DNA from: NCEH01 sp043195095
Lineage (GTDB): Bacteria > Pseudomonadota > Alphaproteobacteria > Rhizobiales > Xanthobacteraceae
Strand: one strand, 5' to 3'
NCBI RefSeq assembly: GCF_043195095.1
Contig: NZ_JBAFWN010000003.1
Length of the DNA stretch: 64,000 nucleotides
The notes below the pieces were generated by a model. That model was not told the origin of the DNA. It saw only the letters and a program-made list of their open reading frames with translations, and ran no database searches. Each line of letters starts with the position of its first letter. The first letter of the stretch is position 1. Positions 9,570 to 19,808 of this stretch are shown here, piece after piece. The translations under genes were made by a program, and so were the position numbers.

Positions 9570-9899
9570 ATGCTGGGACGGTCGGAAATCTTCCGCGCCG
9601 CCGCGATCGTCGCCCTGATCGCGGTCGCCATCACGGCTCTTGTGGTGACCAACCGGCGCCACTCGGCCCCCATTGCCGAGACCCCTCCGACCATCGTCAC
9701 ACCAGCATCCGACGACCTCTCGGCCGAGCTGCGCCGTTGCAGCGCGCTCGGTCCCCAGGATGCCGAAGATCCGCATTGCGTCGCGGTCTGGGAGGAGAAC
9801 CGCCAGCGATTCTTCGGCAGGTCGGCGCGGCCTCTGCCGCCACAAACGCCCCCAGGCGCTGCCGCGCCGGCCACGCCTTCTAAGGGAGATGCGCGATGA
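9570..9899 (+). CDS. trbK: TrbK-like entry-exclusion protein (TrbK-alt type)
   Basis: A 109-residue protein with one N-terminal membrane anchor (about residues 9-26) and a short periplasmic domain with two cysteines in the pattern LRRCSALGPQDAEDPHC, then a proline-rich tail. This matches the non-lipoprotein TrbK variant found between trbJ and trbL in alphaproteobacterial elements. There is no lipobox, unlike RP4 TrbK. Its presumed job, blocking redundant mating between donors, rests on position and family only. It overlaps the trbL start by four bases. Confidence 0.8.
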   Translation: MLGRSEIFRAAAIVALIAVAITALVVTNRRHSAPIAETPPTIVTPASDDLSAELRRCSALGPQDAEDPHCVAVWEENRQRFFGRSARPLPPQTPPGAAAPATPSKGDAR

Positions 9900-11257
9900 A
9901 CAATGTCGGCGTCATCGACACCTTCCTCAACACCTTCACCACCTACATCGATTCCGGCTTCGGCCTGATCAAGGGCGAAGTCGGCTATCTCTCGTCCACG
10001 CTGATCGTCATCGACATCATCCTGGCAGGCCTGTTCTGGGCCTGGGGCGCCGACGAGGACATCCTCCAGCGCCTGGTGAAGAAGACCCTCTACATCGGCT
10101 TCTTCGCCTTCATCATCAACAACTTCAACAATCTATCGGCCATCGTCTTCAACAGCTTCGCCGGCCTCGGTCTGAAAGCCGGTGGCTCCTCGATCTCGAC
10201 GGCTGATTTCTTGCGACCCGGCCGGCTCGCCCAGGTTGGGCTTGATGCCGGCCAGCCGCTGCTCGATGCGGCCAACCAGATGATGGGCTTCACCAGCTTC
10301 TTCGCGAACTTCGTGCAGATCGCGGTGCTGATGGTCTCGTGGGTCCTGGTGCTGATCGCCTTCTTCATTCTGGCGGTTCAGCTCTTCGTCACGCTGATCG
10401 AATTCAAGCTGACCACACTGGCCGGCTTCATCCTCATTCCCTTCGCGCTCTTCAACAAGACCGCCTTCCTCGCTGAGAAGGTGCTCGGCAACATCGTCGC
10501 GTCCGGCATCAAGGTGATGGTGCTGGCCGTCATCGTCGGCATCGGCACCGGGCTCTTCTCGCAGTTCACGCAGACCTACGCCGGCGGCCAGCCGACCGTC
10601 GAACAGGCCCTCTCCGTCGTGCTCGCGGCGCTCGCAATGCTGGGCCTCGGAATCTTCGGCCCCGGCATTGCAACGGGCCTGGTCTCCGGCGCGCCCCAGC
10701 TCGGCGCGGGCACCGCTGTTGGGACTGGCCTCGCCGTCGCGGGTACGGCGATGGCTGGCGCTGGCGCGCTCGGTCTAGCCGGAAGGGGGGCGACGGCGGC
10801 CGCGTCCGGCACTGCCGCCGCCGCGCGCGGTGGGGCGGCAATGGCCGGTGGCGCATCCTCCGCCTACAGCCTTGCTTCGGCCGGCCGGTCCGGGGCGTCG
10901 GGCGTCGCGGCCGGACTCGGCGGGGTGGGGCGAGCGGCCGCTTCAGCCGCCGCGGCGCCTGTGCGCCGCGCCGCCGCCCAAGCCGGCAGTTCCATGCGGG
11001 AAAGCTTTGCCGCCGGCGCCCGGTCCAGTTTCGCCGCAACCGGTGGCTCGTCGACCGGAGGGACGGTCGACGGCAATTCACCAAGCACGCCCGCGGCGTC
11101 CACGGGCGGACCGGAAGGTTCCGGCCCACCGGCCTGGGCCCAGCGCATGAAGCGCAACCAGTCGATGGTCCACGGGGCGCAGACCGCAGCACAGGTCCTC
11201 AGGTCCGGCGACAGCCATGGCGGCGGCCATTCCGTCGATCTTTCAGGAGGAGAATAA
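9896..11257 (+). CDS. trbL: TrbL polytopic channel protein (VirB6 family)
   Basis: Polytopic inner-membrane protein of the transfer channel. Of its 453 residues, the first 250 hold about six hydrophobic helices. The remainder is a Gly/Ala/Ser-rich low-complexity tail with a conserved end, GPPAWAQRMKRNQ, that is common to TrbL proteins. It overlaps trbK upstream and is followed three bases later by trbF. The unusual composition of the tail is normal for the family. Confidence 0.95.
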   Translation: MNNVGVIDTFLNTFTTYIDSGFGLIKGEVGYLSSTLIVIDIILAGLFWAWGADEDILQRLVKKTLYIGFFAFIINNFNNLSAIVFNSFAGLGLKAGGSSISTADFLRPGRLAQVGLDAGQPLLDAANQMMGFTSFFANFVQIAVLMVSWVLVLIAFFILAVQLFVTLIEFKLTTLAGFILIPFALFNKTAFLAEKVLGNIVASGIKVMVLAVIVGIGTGLFSQFTQTYAGGQPTVEQALSVVLAALAMLGLGIFGPGIATGLVSGAPQLGAGTAVGTGLAVAGTAMAGAGALGLAGRGATAAASGTAAAARGGAAMAGGASSAYSLASAGRSGASGVAAGLGGVGRAAASAAAAPVRRAAAQAGSSMRESFAAGARSSFAATGGSSTGGTVDGNSPSTPAASTGGPEGSGPPAWAQRMKRNQSMVHGAQTAAQVLRSGDSHGGGHSVDLSGGE

Positions 11258-11260
11258 GAC

Positions 11261-11946
11261 ATGGCGCTGTTTCGCCGCCCCACGGTTCGCTATGGCCGGA
11301 CGCCCGAACCTGAAACCCCCTATCAGCGCGCCGCCCAGGTGTGGGACGACCGCATCGGTTCGGCCCGGGTGCAGGCGAAGAACTGGCGGCTGATGGCCTT
11401 CGGCTCGCTGGCGCTGTCCATGGGCCTCGCCGGCGGTCTCGTCTGGCAATCGACCCACGGCAGCATCGTCCCCTGGGTCGTGCAGGTCGACAAGCTCGGC
11501 CAGGCGCAGGCTGTCGCCCCCGCCGCCGCCGACTACACGCCAAGCGATTCGCAAGTCGCCTGGTATCTCGCCCACTTTATCCAGATGGTCCGCGCGCTGC
11601 CGGCCGATCCGATCATCGTGCGGCAGAACTGGCTGCAGGCCTACGACTTCACCACCACCTCGGGCTCGCAGGCGCTCAACGACTACGCCCGCGCCAACGA
11701 CCCCTTCGCCAAGCTCGGCAAGCAGCAGATCGCGATCGACGTCTCGAGCGTGATCCGCGCCTCGCCCTCCAGCTTCCGGGTCGAGTGGGTCGAGCATCGC
11801 TATCAGGACGGCGCGCTTGCCGACAACACCCGTTGGACCGCGATCCTCACCATCGCGATTCAGACGCCGACCTCCGCCGACGTGCTCCGCAAGAATCCGC
11901 TCGGCATTTACGTCACCGCAATCAACTGGTCGAAGGAGCTGGGACA

Positions 11947-11950
<4 letters not shown>
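11261..11950 (+). CDS. trbF: TrbF (VirB8 family)
   Basis: Bitopic inner-membrane assembly factor. The 229-residue protein has a cytoplasmic N-terminus with the conserved TPYQ-like motif (ETPYQRAAQVWDDRIG), one transmembrane helix at about 45-63 and a periplasmic VirB8 domain with the conserved QNWLQAYDFTT and NPLGIYV stretches. A GGAGG ribosome site precedes the ATG. Its stop overlaps the trbG start by four bases. Confidence 0.96.
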
Positions 11951-13016
<1,066 letters not shown>

Positions 13017-13020
<4 letters not shown>

Positions 13021-14219
13021 CAGACGAACCGGAAGAGCAACAGCCGGCGCCGACGCCGGTCGTGCCGCCCGACCTGCGGTTGCGAGGCGAACGACCGCGT
13101 GTCACGCGTCTCTCTCGCAAGGTGCTGATAACGCTCGGCGCCGTGTCGGCTCTCGCTGTCGCAGGCGCGCTCGGCTACGCCCTCCAAACCCACAACAAGG
13201 GACAGTCGGGCCAGGAATTGCTGAGCACTCAGAACCGGCCCTCGGCCGAGGGCTTGGCCGGACTGCCCAAGGACTACGCCGGTCTGCCGCGGCAGGCGCC
13301 GCCACTCGGGCCGCCGCTGCCCGGCGATCTCGGCAAGCCTATCCTGAACACCGGCGCCGCGCCGAACACGGCTGTGCCCAGCTCCGCGCCGGATCCCGCG
13401 GCTCAGCGCCTTGCCCAGGAGACCGAGGCCGCACGCATTAGCCGCTTGTTTGCCCAGACCAACCAACAGCCGCAGCCGGTGAGTCTCGCCGCTCCGCCCG
13501 CGACGGGGACGCAAAGCGGTCCGACCCCCACGCCGCCTGTCGACGCCGGATCGGCGCAGAACATGCAGGATCGCAAGACCGCCTTCCTCAACGCCACGCC
13601 GGACAAGCGTACCGTCAGCCCTGACCGTCTCGAAGCTAAGGCCTCGCCCTATGTCGTGCAGGCCGGAACGGTGATCCCGGCAGCGCTCATCACCGGAATC
13701 CGCTCTGACCTTCCCGGCCAGATCACCGCCCAGGTGACCGAGGCCGTCTACGACAGCCCGACCGGCCAGTATCTCCTGATCCCGCAGGGTGCGAAGCTGA
13801 TCGGCCAGTACGACAGCTCGGTCGCCTTCGGTCAAAGCCGCATCCTCCTCGTCTGGACGCGCGTCATCATGCCGGACGGCACGTCGATCGTGCTCGAGCG
13901 TCAGCCCGGTGCCGACACCGAAGGCTATGCCGGGCTTGAGGATGAAGTCGACAACCATTGGGGCATGCTGTTCAAGGCCGCCGTGTTGTCTACTCTGCTC
14001 AGCGTCGGCGCCGAAGCCGGCACGAGCCAAGACGAGAACAACCTGGTGCAGGCGATCCGCAGCGGCGCGTCGAACAGCATCAGTCAGACCGGTTCGCAGA
14101 TCGTCCAGCGTCAGCTCAACATCCAGCCGACCTTGACCATTCGACCGGGATTCCCGGTGCGCGTCATCGTTACGCGCGACCTCGTACTGGCGCCTTATGC
14201 GCAGGGAGTAAAGCCATGA
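13017..14219 (+). CDS. trbI: TrbI (VirB10 family)
   Basis: Bitopic protein spanning both membranes and energising the core complex. The 400-residue protein has a cytoplasmic start, one membrane helix (about residues 38-56), a Pro/Gln-rich periplasmic linker and the TrbI/VirB10 beta-barrel domain beginning at SPYVVQAGTVIPAALITGI. It ends with the family signature PGFPVRVIVTRDLVL. Both ends overlap neighbouring genes by four bases. Confidence 0.97.
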
Positions 14220-14470
14220 CGAAGCTCAAGCTCGGACCGCTGGGCGACGACAAGCCGGTGAGAGTTAGCATAGAATTGCCCGCTGCTGTGTATCGCGATC
14301 TTGTCGCCTATGCCGAGTTGCTCGGACAGACCAGCCACCAAACTGCGCCTGTCCCGGCGAAATTGATCGTACCCATGATTCAGCGATTCATGGCAACCGA
14401 CCGGGCGTTCGCGAAGGCTCGTCGAAGTCCTGATCAGACGCCCGGAGGTTCCGCCGAAAGGTCCGGATAG
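14216..14470 (+). CDS. DUF2274 protein, last gene of the trb operon
   Basis: An 84-residue protein starting MTKLKLGPLGDDKPVRVSIE, the DUF2274 signature. Such genes regularly close trb clusters of this type, and the ATG overlaps the trbI stop. Function is unknown; the sequence resembles a small ribbon-helix-helix-like domain (VRVSIELPAAVYRDLVAYAE), so DNA binding is possible. Its last 37 bases overlap the convergent LysR gene, so the trb operon has no room for its own downstream terminator here. Confidence 0.8.
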   Translation: MTKLKLGPLGDDKPVRVSIELPAAVYRDLVAYAELLGQTSHQTAPVPAKLIVPMIQRFMATDRAFAKARRSPDQTPGGSAERSG

Positions 14471-15351
14471 CGCTCGCGCAGCGTGTCGAGAAACGGACGA
14501 AGCGACGAATTGCTGTTTTCCCCACGCCAGAGGGCGTGAAACCCCAGCCGTGTCGGTGCATCATCGTCATGGATCTCCCTGAAGAGAACTCCCGGATAGC
14601 CGGCGCCCGTAGCGCCCTCGAGCGCCAGCATAATACCCAATCCAGCGCCGACGAGCGTTAAGAGCCGATCCAAAGACACATCGTGTTCCTGAAGTTTGAA
14701 AGCGTCGGAATGGCGGAGCTTCCCTGCGAGGAGCTTCCGGAATTCGGGACCCGGTCCGCGTTGAGGCAGCAACACTAATTCGCTTTTCAGATCGTGCCAG
14801 TGGACGGCATCGCCGCTAGACAGCGCATGTGCTTCTGGAAGGGCGACCACGACACGCTCGCTCCACACGGAAAGGGATTTTCCATTCCATCGACGATCGT
14901 GATCGGCGACAAAGGCAACGTCGATCGCAGAATTCGCGAGATCGGACATGAGATGGTCGCTCGATCCATCGACCAGAGTGGTGCGGACCTCCGGGAAGCG
15001 GCGATGATGTTCGACCAATGTCGCGCGGAGATTCCCGGCCGATAGTGAGGCGTGAACGCCGATTGCCAAGCGACCGCTTTCTCCACGCGACCTTGTCTTT
15101 AGTCGCGCCGCGAGACCTTCGGTCTCATCGACGATGTGCCGCGCAGCCTCAAGAAACTCTTGGCCCTCAGGCGTGGGCCGCGTTCCACCATTCGTGCGTT
15201 CGAACAAAACCGCGCCCAATTCGTGTTCTAGCTGCCTCAATCCGCGACTAAGCGTTGACTGGCGAATGTTAAGCGTCTCGGCGGCTTGACGCAGGCTACG
15301 ATACTGGGCGGCGGTAATCGCCCATCGCATCATTCGAAGCTCGACGGCCAC
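14434..15351 (-). CDS. LysR-family regulator at the end of the trb cluster
   Basis: Transcription regulator of 305 residues. The N-terminal winged HTH is clear (RSLRQAAETLNIRQSTLSRGLRQLEHELGAVLFER), followed by a substrate-binding domain. It faces the trb operon tail to tail with a 37-base overlap. LysR genes in this exact position are common in related integrative elements and may control transfer, but no operator or inducer can be read from the sequence. The start is the first ATG with a complete HTH. Confidence 0.9.
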   Translation of the reverse strand: MAVELRMMRWAITAAQYRSLRQAAETLNIRQSTLSRGLRQLEHELGAVLFERTNGGTRPTPEGQEFLEAARHIVDETEGLAARLKTRSRGESGRLAIGVHASLSAGNLRATLVEHHRRFPEVRTTLVDGSSDHLMSDLANSAIDVAFVADHDRRWNGKSLSVWSERVVVALPEAHALSSGDAVHWHDLKSELVLLPQRGPGPEFRKLLAGKLRHSDAFKLQEHDVSLDRLLTLVGAGLGIMLALEGATGAGYPGVLFREIHDDDAPTRLGFHALWRGENSNSSLRPFLDTLRERYPDLSAEPPGV

Positions 15352-15377
15352 GGGGGACTCTCGCTTCAGTTACCCCT

Positions 15378-16289
15378 CTAGTCGCCAGGAACGGATCCCA
15401 GGAGAACACGAAAGCCGAGGTGCTCGTTGCGGTCGGACGGCGGGTACCCGTACCGCATGGTGGTCCGACAGGCCAGGCGCCCGGGGTTGCCCCAGCTGCT
15501 GCCACGATCGACCCGCCACGAGCCGCTCTTGGGAGGCGAGAAGTCTCTCTGGGTGGTACGCGGGAAGCCCGCCTCGTCCCACCAGTCCTCGCACCAATTG
15601 AAGACGTTCCCCGCCATGTCGAGCGCGCCGTAGGGCGACGCCCCCGTCGGAAAGCTCCCCACGGGTGAGGTGTAAGGGAATCCGTCGTTATGATCCAAAT
15701 CACGACCACCAAAGGCCGCCATGTGCTCGTCTAGTGTCTTTCCGTTGCCCATCATGATGTTGTCCCCTGGACACGACGCGTCCAGGTAGTTCGCCTTGGT
15801 GGGGTCCCAGTCGATCCCCCACGGATACTTCCGGCCATCGTCGCCTCGTGCCGCCTTCTCCCATTCGGCTTCGCTCGGCAACACGAGCCCGGCCCATGTG
15901 CAGTAGGCCTTCGCGTCATCCCACGAGACCATGATCACCGGGTGGAGATCCCTGTCCCCGACCAACTCGTCGTCGAAGTAGGACTTCTCGGGCTCGGCTC
16001 TGCCTGTCGCGGTACAAAACGCGCTGAATTGCCCACGCGTCACGGCATTGCGGCCAATCCAATAGGAATGCTCGACGGGGTGGATGTGCTTCGGCTTCTC
16101 CCAGTCGGGCGCATCCGAATCGTCCGTTCCCATGACGAAGTCGCCCGCCGGCACCGCGACCATCTCCATGTCGGAGCCTTCCGGTAACCGGAACAGGTAG
16201 AGTTGCACCTGCTTCCCGTCTGCCGCCGGCACGTCCTGGCCCGCGAGGCGGAGCCCCTCGGGCAGCTTCAACGGTTCCCTACTCGGCAT
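15378..16289 (-). CDS. SUMF1/FGE-sulfatase-family protein
   Basis: A 303-residue protein with the formylglycine-generating-enzyme fold: MEMVAVPAGDFVMGTDD at the start of the domain, PVIMVSWDDAKAYCTWAG, LPSEAEWEKAARGDDGRKYPWG and the end RGSSWGNPGRLACRTTMRYG. The domain often binds ligands rather than making formylglycine. Here the C-terminal block has a single Cys rather than the closely spaced pair of true FGE, and no sulfatase gene is nearby, so sulfatase activation is unlikely. It lies between the trb regulator and a divergent TetR gene. Confidence 0.85.
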   Translation of the reverse strand: MPSREPLKLPEGLRLAGQDVPAADGKQVQLYLFRLPEGSDMEMVAVPAGDFVMGTDDSDAPDWEKPKHIHPVEHSYWIGRNAVTRGQFSAFCTATGRAEPEKSYFDDELVGDRDLHPVIMVSWDDAKAYCTWAGLVLPSEAEWEKAARGDDGRKYPWGIDWDPTKANYLDASCPGDNIMMGNGKTLDEHMAAFGGRDLDHNDGFPYTSPVGSFPTGASPYGALDMAGNVFNWCEDWWDEAGFPRTTQRDFSPPKSGSWRVDRGSSWGNPGRLACRTTMRYGYPPSDRNEHLGFRVLLGSVPGD

Positions 16290-16358
16290 GACGTCTTCCT
16301 CCGATCTCTCTTGGCTTTCCGTCGCCGCGCTCTAGCTTCCATAGGCGGATCGGATACC

Positions 16359-16419
16359 ATTATGTACTCAGTGCACATGATCGAACCGGTTAAGTCAATA
16401 CCAATCTATACCGAGTACC
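16359..16419. promoter_or_regulatory. Two candidate TetR operator copies
   Basis: TGTACTCAGTGCACA (16363-16377) is an imperfect palindrome, and ATACCGAGTACC (16408-16419) is a second copy of the same TACYnrGTA core. Both lie between the divergent SUMF1 and TetR genes. The motif recurs at 18414-18429 before the flavin monooxygenase, so autoregulation by the TetR protein is a reasonable inference. Confidence 0.5.
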
Positions 16420-16442
16420 GCTTTCGTGCTATCTATGGCGTC

Positions 16443-17081
16443 ATGTCAGCAACTCCCGACCGGCGATCCCGTAAGCGCCTTGCCACTCGACAAGCCATCT
16501 CCGACGCCGCCACGCGCCTCTTTCACGAGCACGGCTTCGACCGTGTAACGGTGGACGAGATCGCGGACGCCGCAGACGTCGGACGGATGACCGTGTTCAA
16601 TCATTTCCCCCGCAAAGAGGACATGTTCTTCGATCGCAATGAGGAGGGTATGGAGCTGCTGCGCGAAGCCTTGCGGGAGCGGGATCATCGCGTCGCTCCG
16701 ATCGAGGCGCTGCGTCTGCTGGCTCATCGGTTGGTTTCCGAACAGAGCCGCTTTGTTGAATTCTCTGCGACGACTCAGAGCTTCAAAGAGACGATCGAGC
16801 GCAGCGAGACCCTCAAGGCTCGGGCCAGGGCGGTACGCGACGAGTTCGCACAAGTCGTGGCGGTGGCGCTATCCGAATGCGCGGGCAGGAAGCCTACCGA
16901 TCCTGACGCCCATTTGGCGGCTGGCCTGCTCCTCGCTACGTGGACCGTGGCGTTCATTCAGGGTCACGAGGTCTTTCGACAAAACCGAGATGAAGCTGAA
17001 GCGAAGGTCACCTTCCTCGCTATCGTTGATAAGGCAACCATCGGCTTGAAAGCCGCAATGGCAGGCACGCCTTACGCCTGA
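16443..17081 (+). CDS. TetR-family regulator
   Basis: A 212-residue TetR/AcrR protein. The N-terminal HTH is intact (TRQAISDAATRLFHEHGFDRVTVDEIADAADVGRMTVFNHF), followed by an all-helical ligand domain. The frame is open further upstream, but ATG 16443 puts the HTH at the normal distance from the start, and the region before it carries palindromes. It is followed after 47 bases by an epoxide-hydrolase-like gene and later by a flavin monooxygenase that shares the palindrome, so it probably represses this small detoxification unit. Confidence 0.88.
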   Translation: MSATPDRRSRKRLATRQAISDAATRLFHEHGFDRVTVDEIADAADVGRMTVFNHFPRKEDMFFDRNEEGMELLREALRERDHRVAPIEALRLLAHRLVSEQSRFVEFSATTQSFKETIERSETLKARARAVRDEFAQVVAVALSECAGRKPTDPDAHLAAGLLLATWTVAFIQGHEVFRQNRDEAEAKVTFLAIVDKATIGLKAAMAGTPYA

Positions 17082-17128
17082 GCGGTCACCTTCTGCCTGC
17101 TCTCTCAATTGCAAATTCCGGAGAAATT

Positions 17129-18064
17129 ATGGAGCATTCGCAAATCCGGGTTGGCGCAATTGATCTGCACGTTGTTGAGCTGGGCTCTGGCAAGCCCGTG
17201 CTGTTCTGTCACGGCTTTCCCGACCTTTGGCGCGGGTGGCGCTTGCAGATGGAAGCGATCGCCGCGGCGGGTTACCGTGCCATCGCACTGGATATGCGCG
17301 GCTATGGGCGCAGTTCTGCGCCGGAAGATCCCCTGCAATATACACCGCTCCATACGGTAGGCGATCTTGTGGGATTGATCGATGCTCTTGGCCTCCCCGA
17401 GGTCACAATCGTTGGCCACGATTTCGGCGCAAACGTCGCATGGAACGCAGCATTGATGCGCCCCGATCGATTTGCCGCCGTTTTCGGTATGAGCGTACCC
17501 TATCTGCCGAGAGGTGACCTGAGCTTTATAGAGACGCTCCGAAAAGCCGGTCGTGACAGCTTCTATATGTTTTCCCAGATGCGGCCGGAGTCCGACAATA
17601 GCTGGGCCAACGCCGCCATAACTTACCCGTCGGTGCTTTACTGGACGTCAGGAAGCCCACCGCCCGAGGATCGATGGAATCCCTTCGATACCGAACGCGC
17701 AATGACCCGCAAGGCGCCCGTCGACATACCCCCATGGGCAGACCCGGAGGATGTCGCATATGCGGTCGCCGAGTTTCAGCGTACGGGCTTTCGTGGAGGC
17801 CTTAATTATTATCGGTCTATCCAGAGTGGATTCGACCTGACGGCCCCATTTAAAGGTGCCTTGATACGCCAGCCATCCTTCTTCCTGGTCGGCGAACTGG
17901 ACGGACTTAATAGCATTCGCCCAAGCACCGAAGCAGGATTGCGCCAGTTCCTGCCCGGCCTGCGCGGCTTCACAAAATTGCCGGACATTGGCCATTGGCC
18001 GCAGCGGGAAGCGCCTGAAATCGTGAATGCTGCGCTCCTCGGCTTTCTCGGCGGCCTGACGTGA
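17129..18064 (+). CDS. Alpha/beta hydrolase, epoxide-hydrolase type
   Basis: A 311-residue alpha/beta hydrolase. The oxyanion motif is HGFPDLWRGW and the nucleophile elbow is GHDFGANVAW, where Asp replaces Ser as in epoxide hydrolases and haloalkane dehalogenases. A late acid lies around GELDGLN and the base His is in DIGHWPQREAPE. The cap region holds tyrosines, as in epoxide hydrolases. It follows a TetR gene and precedes a flavin monooxygenase, a pairing that would let an epoxide made by oxidation be opened. Substrate unknown. Confidence 0.85.
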   Translation: MEHSQIRVGAIDLHVVELGSGKPVLFCHGFPDLWRGWRLQMEAIAAAGYRAIALDMRGYGRSSAPEDPLQYTPLHTVGDLVGLIDALGLPEVTIVGHDFGANVAWNAALMRPDRFAAVFGMSVPYLPRGDLSFIETLRKAGRDSFYMFSQMRPESDNSWANAAITYPSVLYWTSGSPPPEDRWNPFDTERAMTRKAPVDIPPWADPEDVAYAVAEFQRTGFRGGLNYYRSIQSGFDLTAPFKGALIRQPSFFLVGELDGLNSIRPSTEAGLRQFLPGLRGFTKLPDIGHWPQREAPEIVNAALLGFLGGLT

Positions 18065-18080
18065 GACGCGCAGTCGGATA

Positions 18081-18240
18081 GCTGAGCGTGAGCTGGGGAC
18101 GCAGTATGACGTGCATCTCAACCAGATCACGGCCTGGAAAGAGCAACTTCCGGCAGGCGCGTTCGGCGCTGACGCGGCTCAGGCGCCGGCGGCGGGGCCT
18201 GACCTAAAGGAATTGCACGCCAAGATCGGCCAACAGGCCG
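18081..18240 (+). pseudogene. IS3-family transposase orfA fragment
   Basis: In one frame this reads AERELGTQYDVHLNQITAWK and then DLKELHAKIGQ, the centre of an IS3-family OrfA (HTH and leucine-zipper region). Both ends of the gene are missing and the frame degenerates after 18240. The rest of the gap up to 18489 holds no recognisable gene. This is an insertion scar between the hydrolase and the monooxygenase. Confidence 0.75.
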
Positions 18241-18413
18241 ATCCCATCCGCAGAATTTCCAGGTGGCGAAACATCAGCTTCGTGCAACCCGCACGACAGA
18301 CCCACCAACTCCTTTCATGCGCCTGCGCAGTATCTGGACGCCGACCCGAACCGGCGTGCGAACGGGACCGGACCGGCGCTCGATAGGCGTTGACCTCCAA
18401 CCCAAGATTTATT

Positions 18414-18437
18414 ATGTACTAAGTACCATAAAGTACT
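18414..18437. promoter_or_regulatory. Palindrome upstream of the flavin monooxygenase
   Basis: GTACTAAGTAC at 18416-18426 is a near-perfect dyad and is followed at once by AGTACT (18432-18437). The flank ATTATGTACT matches the copy at 16359 before the TetR gene exactly. It lies 53-76 bases before the ATG of the monooxygenase, an operator-like position. Confidence 0.5.
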
Positions 18438-18489
18438 AGATATATCATTGTGGGCTTGCACCTAAGGCCCGAAACCGGAGCCGACGCGC

Positions 18490-19608
18490 ATGAACAACCG
18501 CAGAAATATACTCGTCTCCGGAGCGAGCTTCGCCGGGCTTGCAACCGCCTTCTGGATGAAAAGGCAGGGCTACGACGTGACCGTCGTTGAGATCGCCGAA
18601 GGTCTCAAGAGAGGGGGCACGCCCGTCAATATCCGCGGCAATACCATCGACATCGTGAAGCGTATGGGCCTGTTCGAGCAGATCGCATCGAACAGGCTGC
18701 ATATGGAACCGACCGAGTTGGTGAATGCGGATGGCGTTGCCGAACGGTCGGGTCTCGAGAATGAGGATACCGACCAGCCGGCAGACGAAGAGTATGAAAT
18801 CGAACGAGATGTATTGCTCAATTTGATGTTCGATGCCGTTAAAGACGATGTTGAATTTGTCTTCGGTGACAGCATCTCATCTCTGAAAGAGCATAAAGAC
18901 GGTATCGACGTCTCTTTCACAAAAATGGCGCCGCGATCATTTAATCTGGTTTTCGGATGCGACGGTATCCACTCCACCACCAGGATGCATTGGTTCGGCG
19001 CTGAGAAGGAGTTTTCTCATTTTCTCGAAGCCTATGGTTCGGTTTCGATTGTAGACAAGTTGTTGATTCGAGAGAACACGTCACAAGTCTATAACGAACC
19101 TGGCAAGGCGGTTATGTTGAGCGCTTACAACAACAAAACCGATATCATTCTGATGTTTTTCTCCGAGAGCGAAATTGCCTACGATTATCGTGACGAAGAA
19201 CAGAAGAGACGCATTATTTTCGAACAGTTCTCCGGTGTGGGCTGGCGCACCCAGGAAATTCTCCGCGGGGTAAAGCAAACGGATAATTTTTACTTCGATG
19301 TGCTGTCCCAGATAAAAATGCCGTCCTGGACAAAAGGCAGGGTGGCATTGGTGGGCGATGCTGCCTATTGCGCGTCCCCGGCCGCAGGGATGGGGGGATC
19401 ACTCGCCATAGATGGAGCGGCGGCCTTGGCCGCCGCATTCGAGAAATGCGGCGGTGATCATGAATTGGCGTTCCAAGAATACAACGAAAGCTTTCGGCCC
19501 TTCATTGAGCAAGCGCAAGCGGACGCGGTGAGCTTCGGTATCGCGTTTCTCGTTCCAAGAACCGTGGAAGCCATCCGCAAGCGAAGCGGGCGCGCGACAT
19601 CCTCTTAA
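18490..19608 (+). CDS. FAD-dependent monooxygenase (TetX/PHBH class)
   Basis: A 372-residue class A flavoprotein hydroxylase. It has the N-terminal dinucleotide motif (VSGASFAGLATA), the DG motif (FGCDGIHSTTR) near residue 160 and the GD motif (RVALVGDAAYCASPAAGMG) near residue 285. Such enzymes hydroxylate aromatic or tetracycline-like compounds using NAD(P)H; the substrate is unknown. Base composition differs sharply from the surroundings (26 of 60 bases are G or C at 19021-19080), a sign of recent transfer. A TetR-type palindrome lies upstream. Confidence 0.88.
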   Translation: MNNRRNILVSGASFAGLATAFWMKRQGYDVTVVEIAEGLKRGGTPVNIRGNTIDIVKRMGLFEQIASNRLHMEPTELVNADGVAERSGLENEDTDQPADEEYEIERDVLLNLMFDAVKDDVEFVFGDSISSLKEHKDGIDVSFTKMAPRSFNLVFGCDGIHSTTRMHWFGAEKEFSHFLEAYGSVSIVDKLLIRENTSQVYNEPGKAVMLSAYNNKTDIILMFFSESEIAYDYRDEEQKRRIIFEQFSGVGWRTQEILRGVKQTDNFYFDVLSQIKMPSWTKGRVALVGDAAYCASPAAGMGGSLAIDGAAALAAAFEKCGGDHELAFQEYNESFRPFIEQAQADAVSFGIAFLVPRTVEAIRKRSGRATSS

Positions 19609-19808
19609 CCATCAGCCCTAGCTTCTCAGTTGCTCCTCGGATGAACAAATAGCTTCTACATCTAGCGCCGCCGGAAGTACGCGGGAGACGATAGCGGTCG
19701 TCCCCTCTGCGTCCGTCGCGGATACGCTAAGGTGGCCTAGCCGCAGATCCCCACCTGGTTCTGACGAACGAGGTGCAGGGGCACGGGCGGAGACGTCTGT
19801 CGCGCTGA

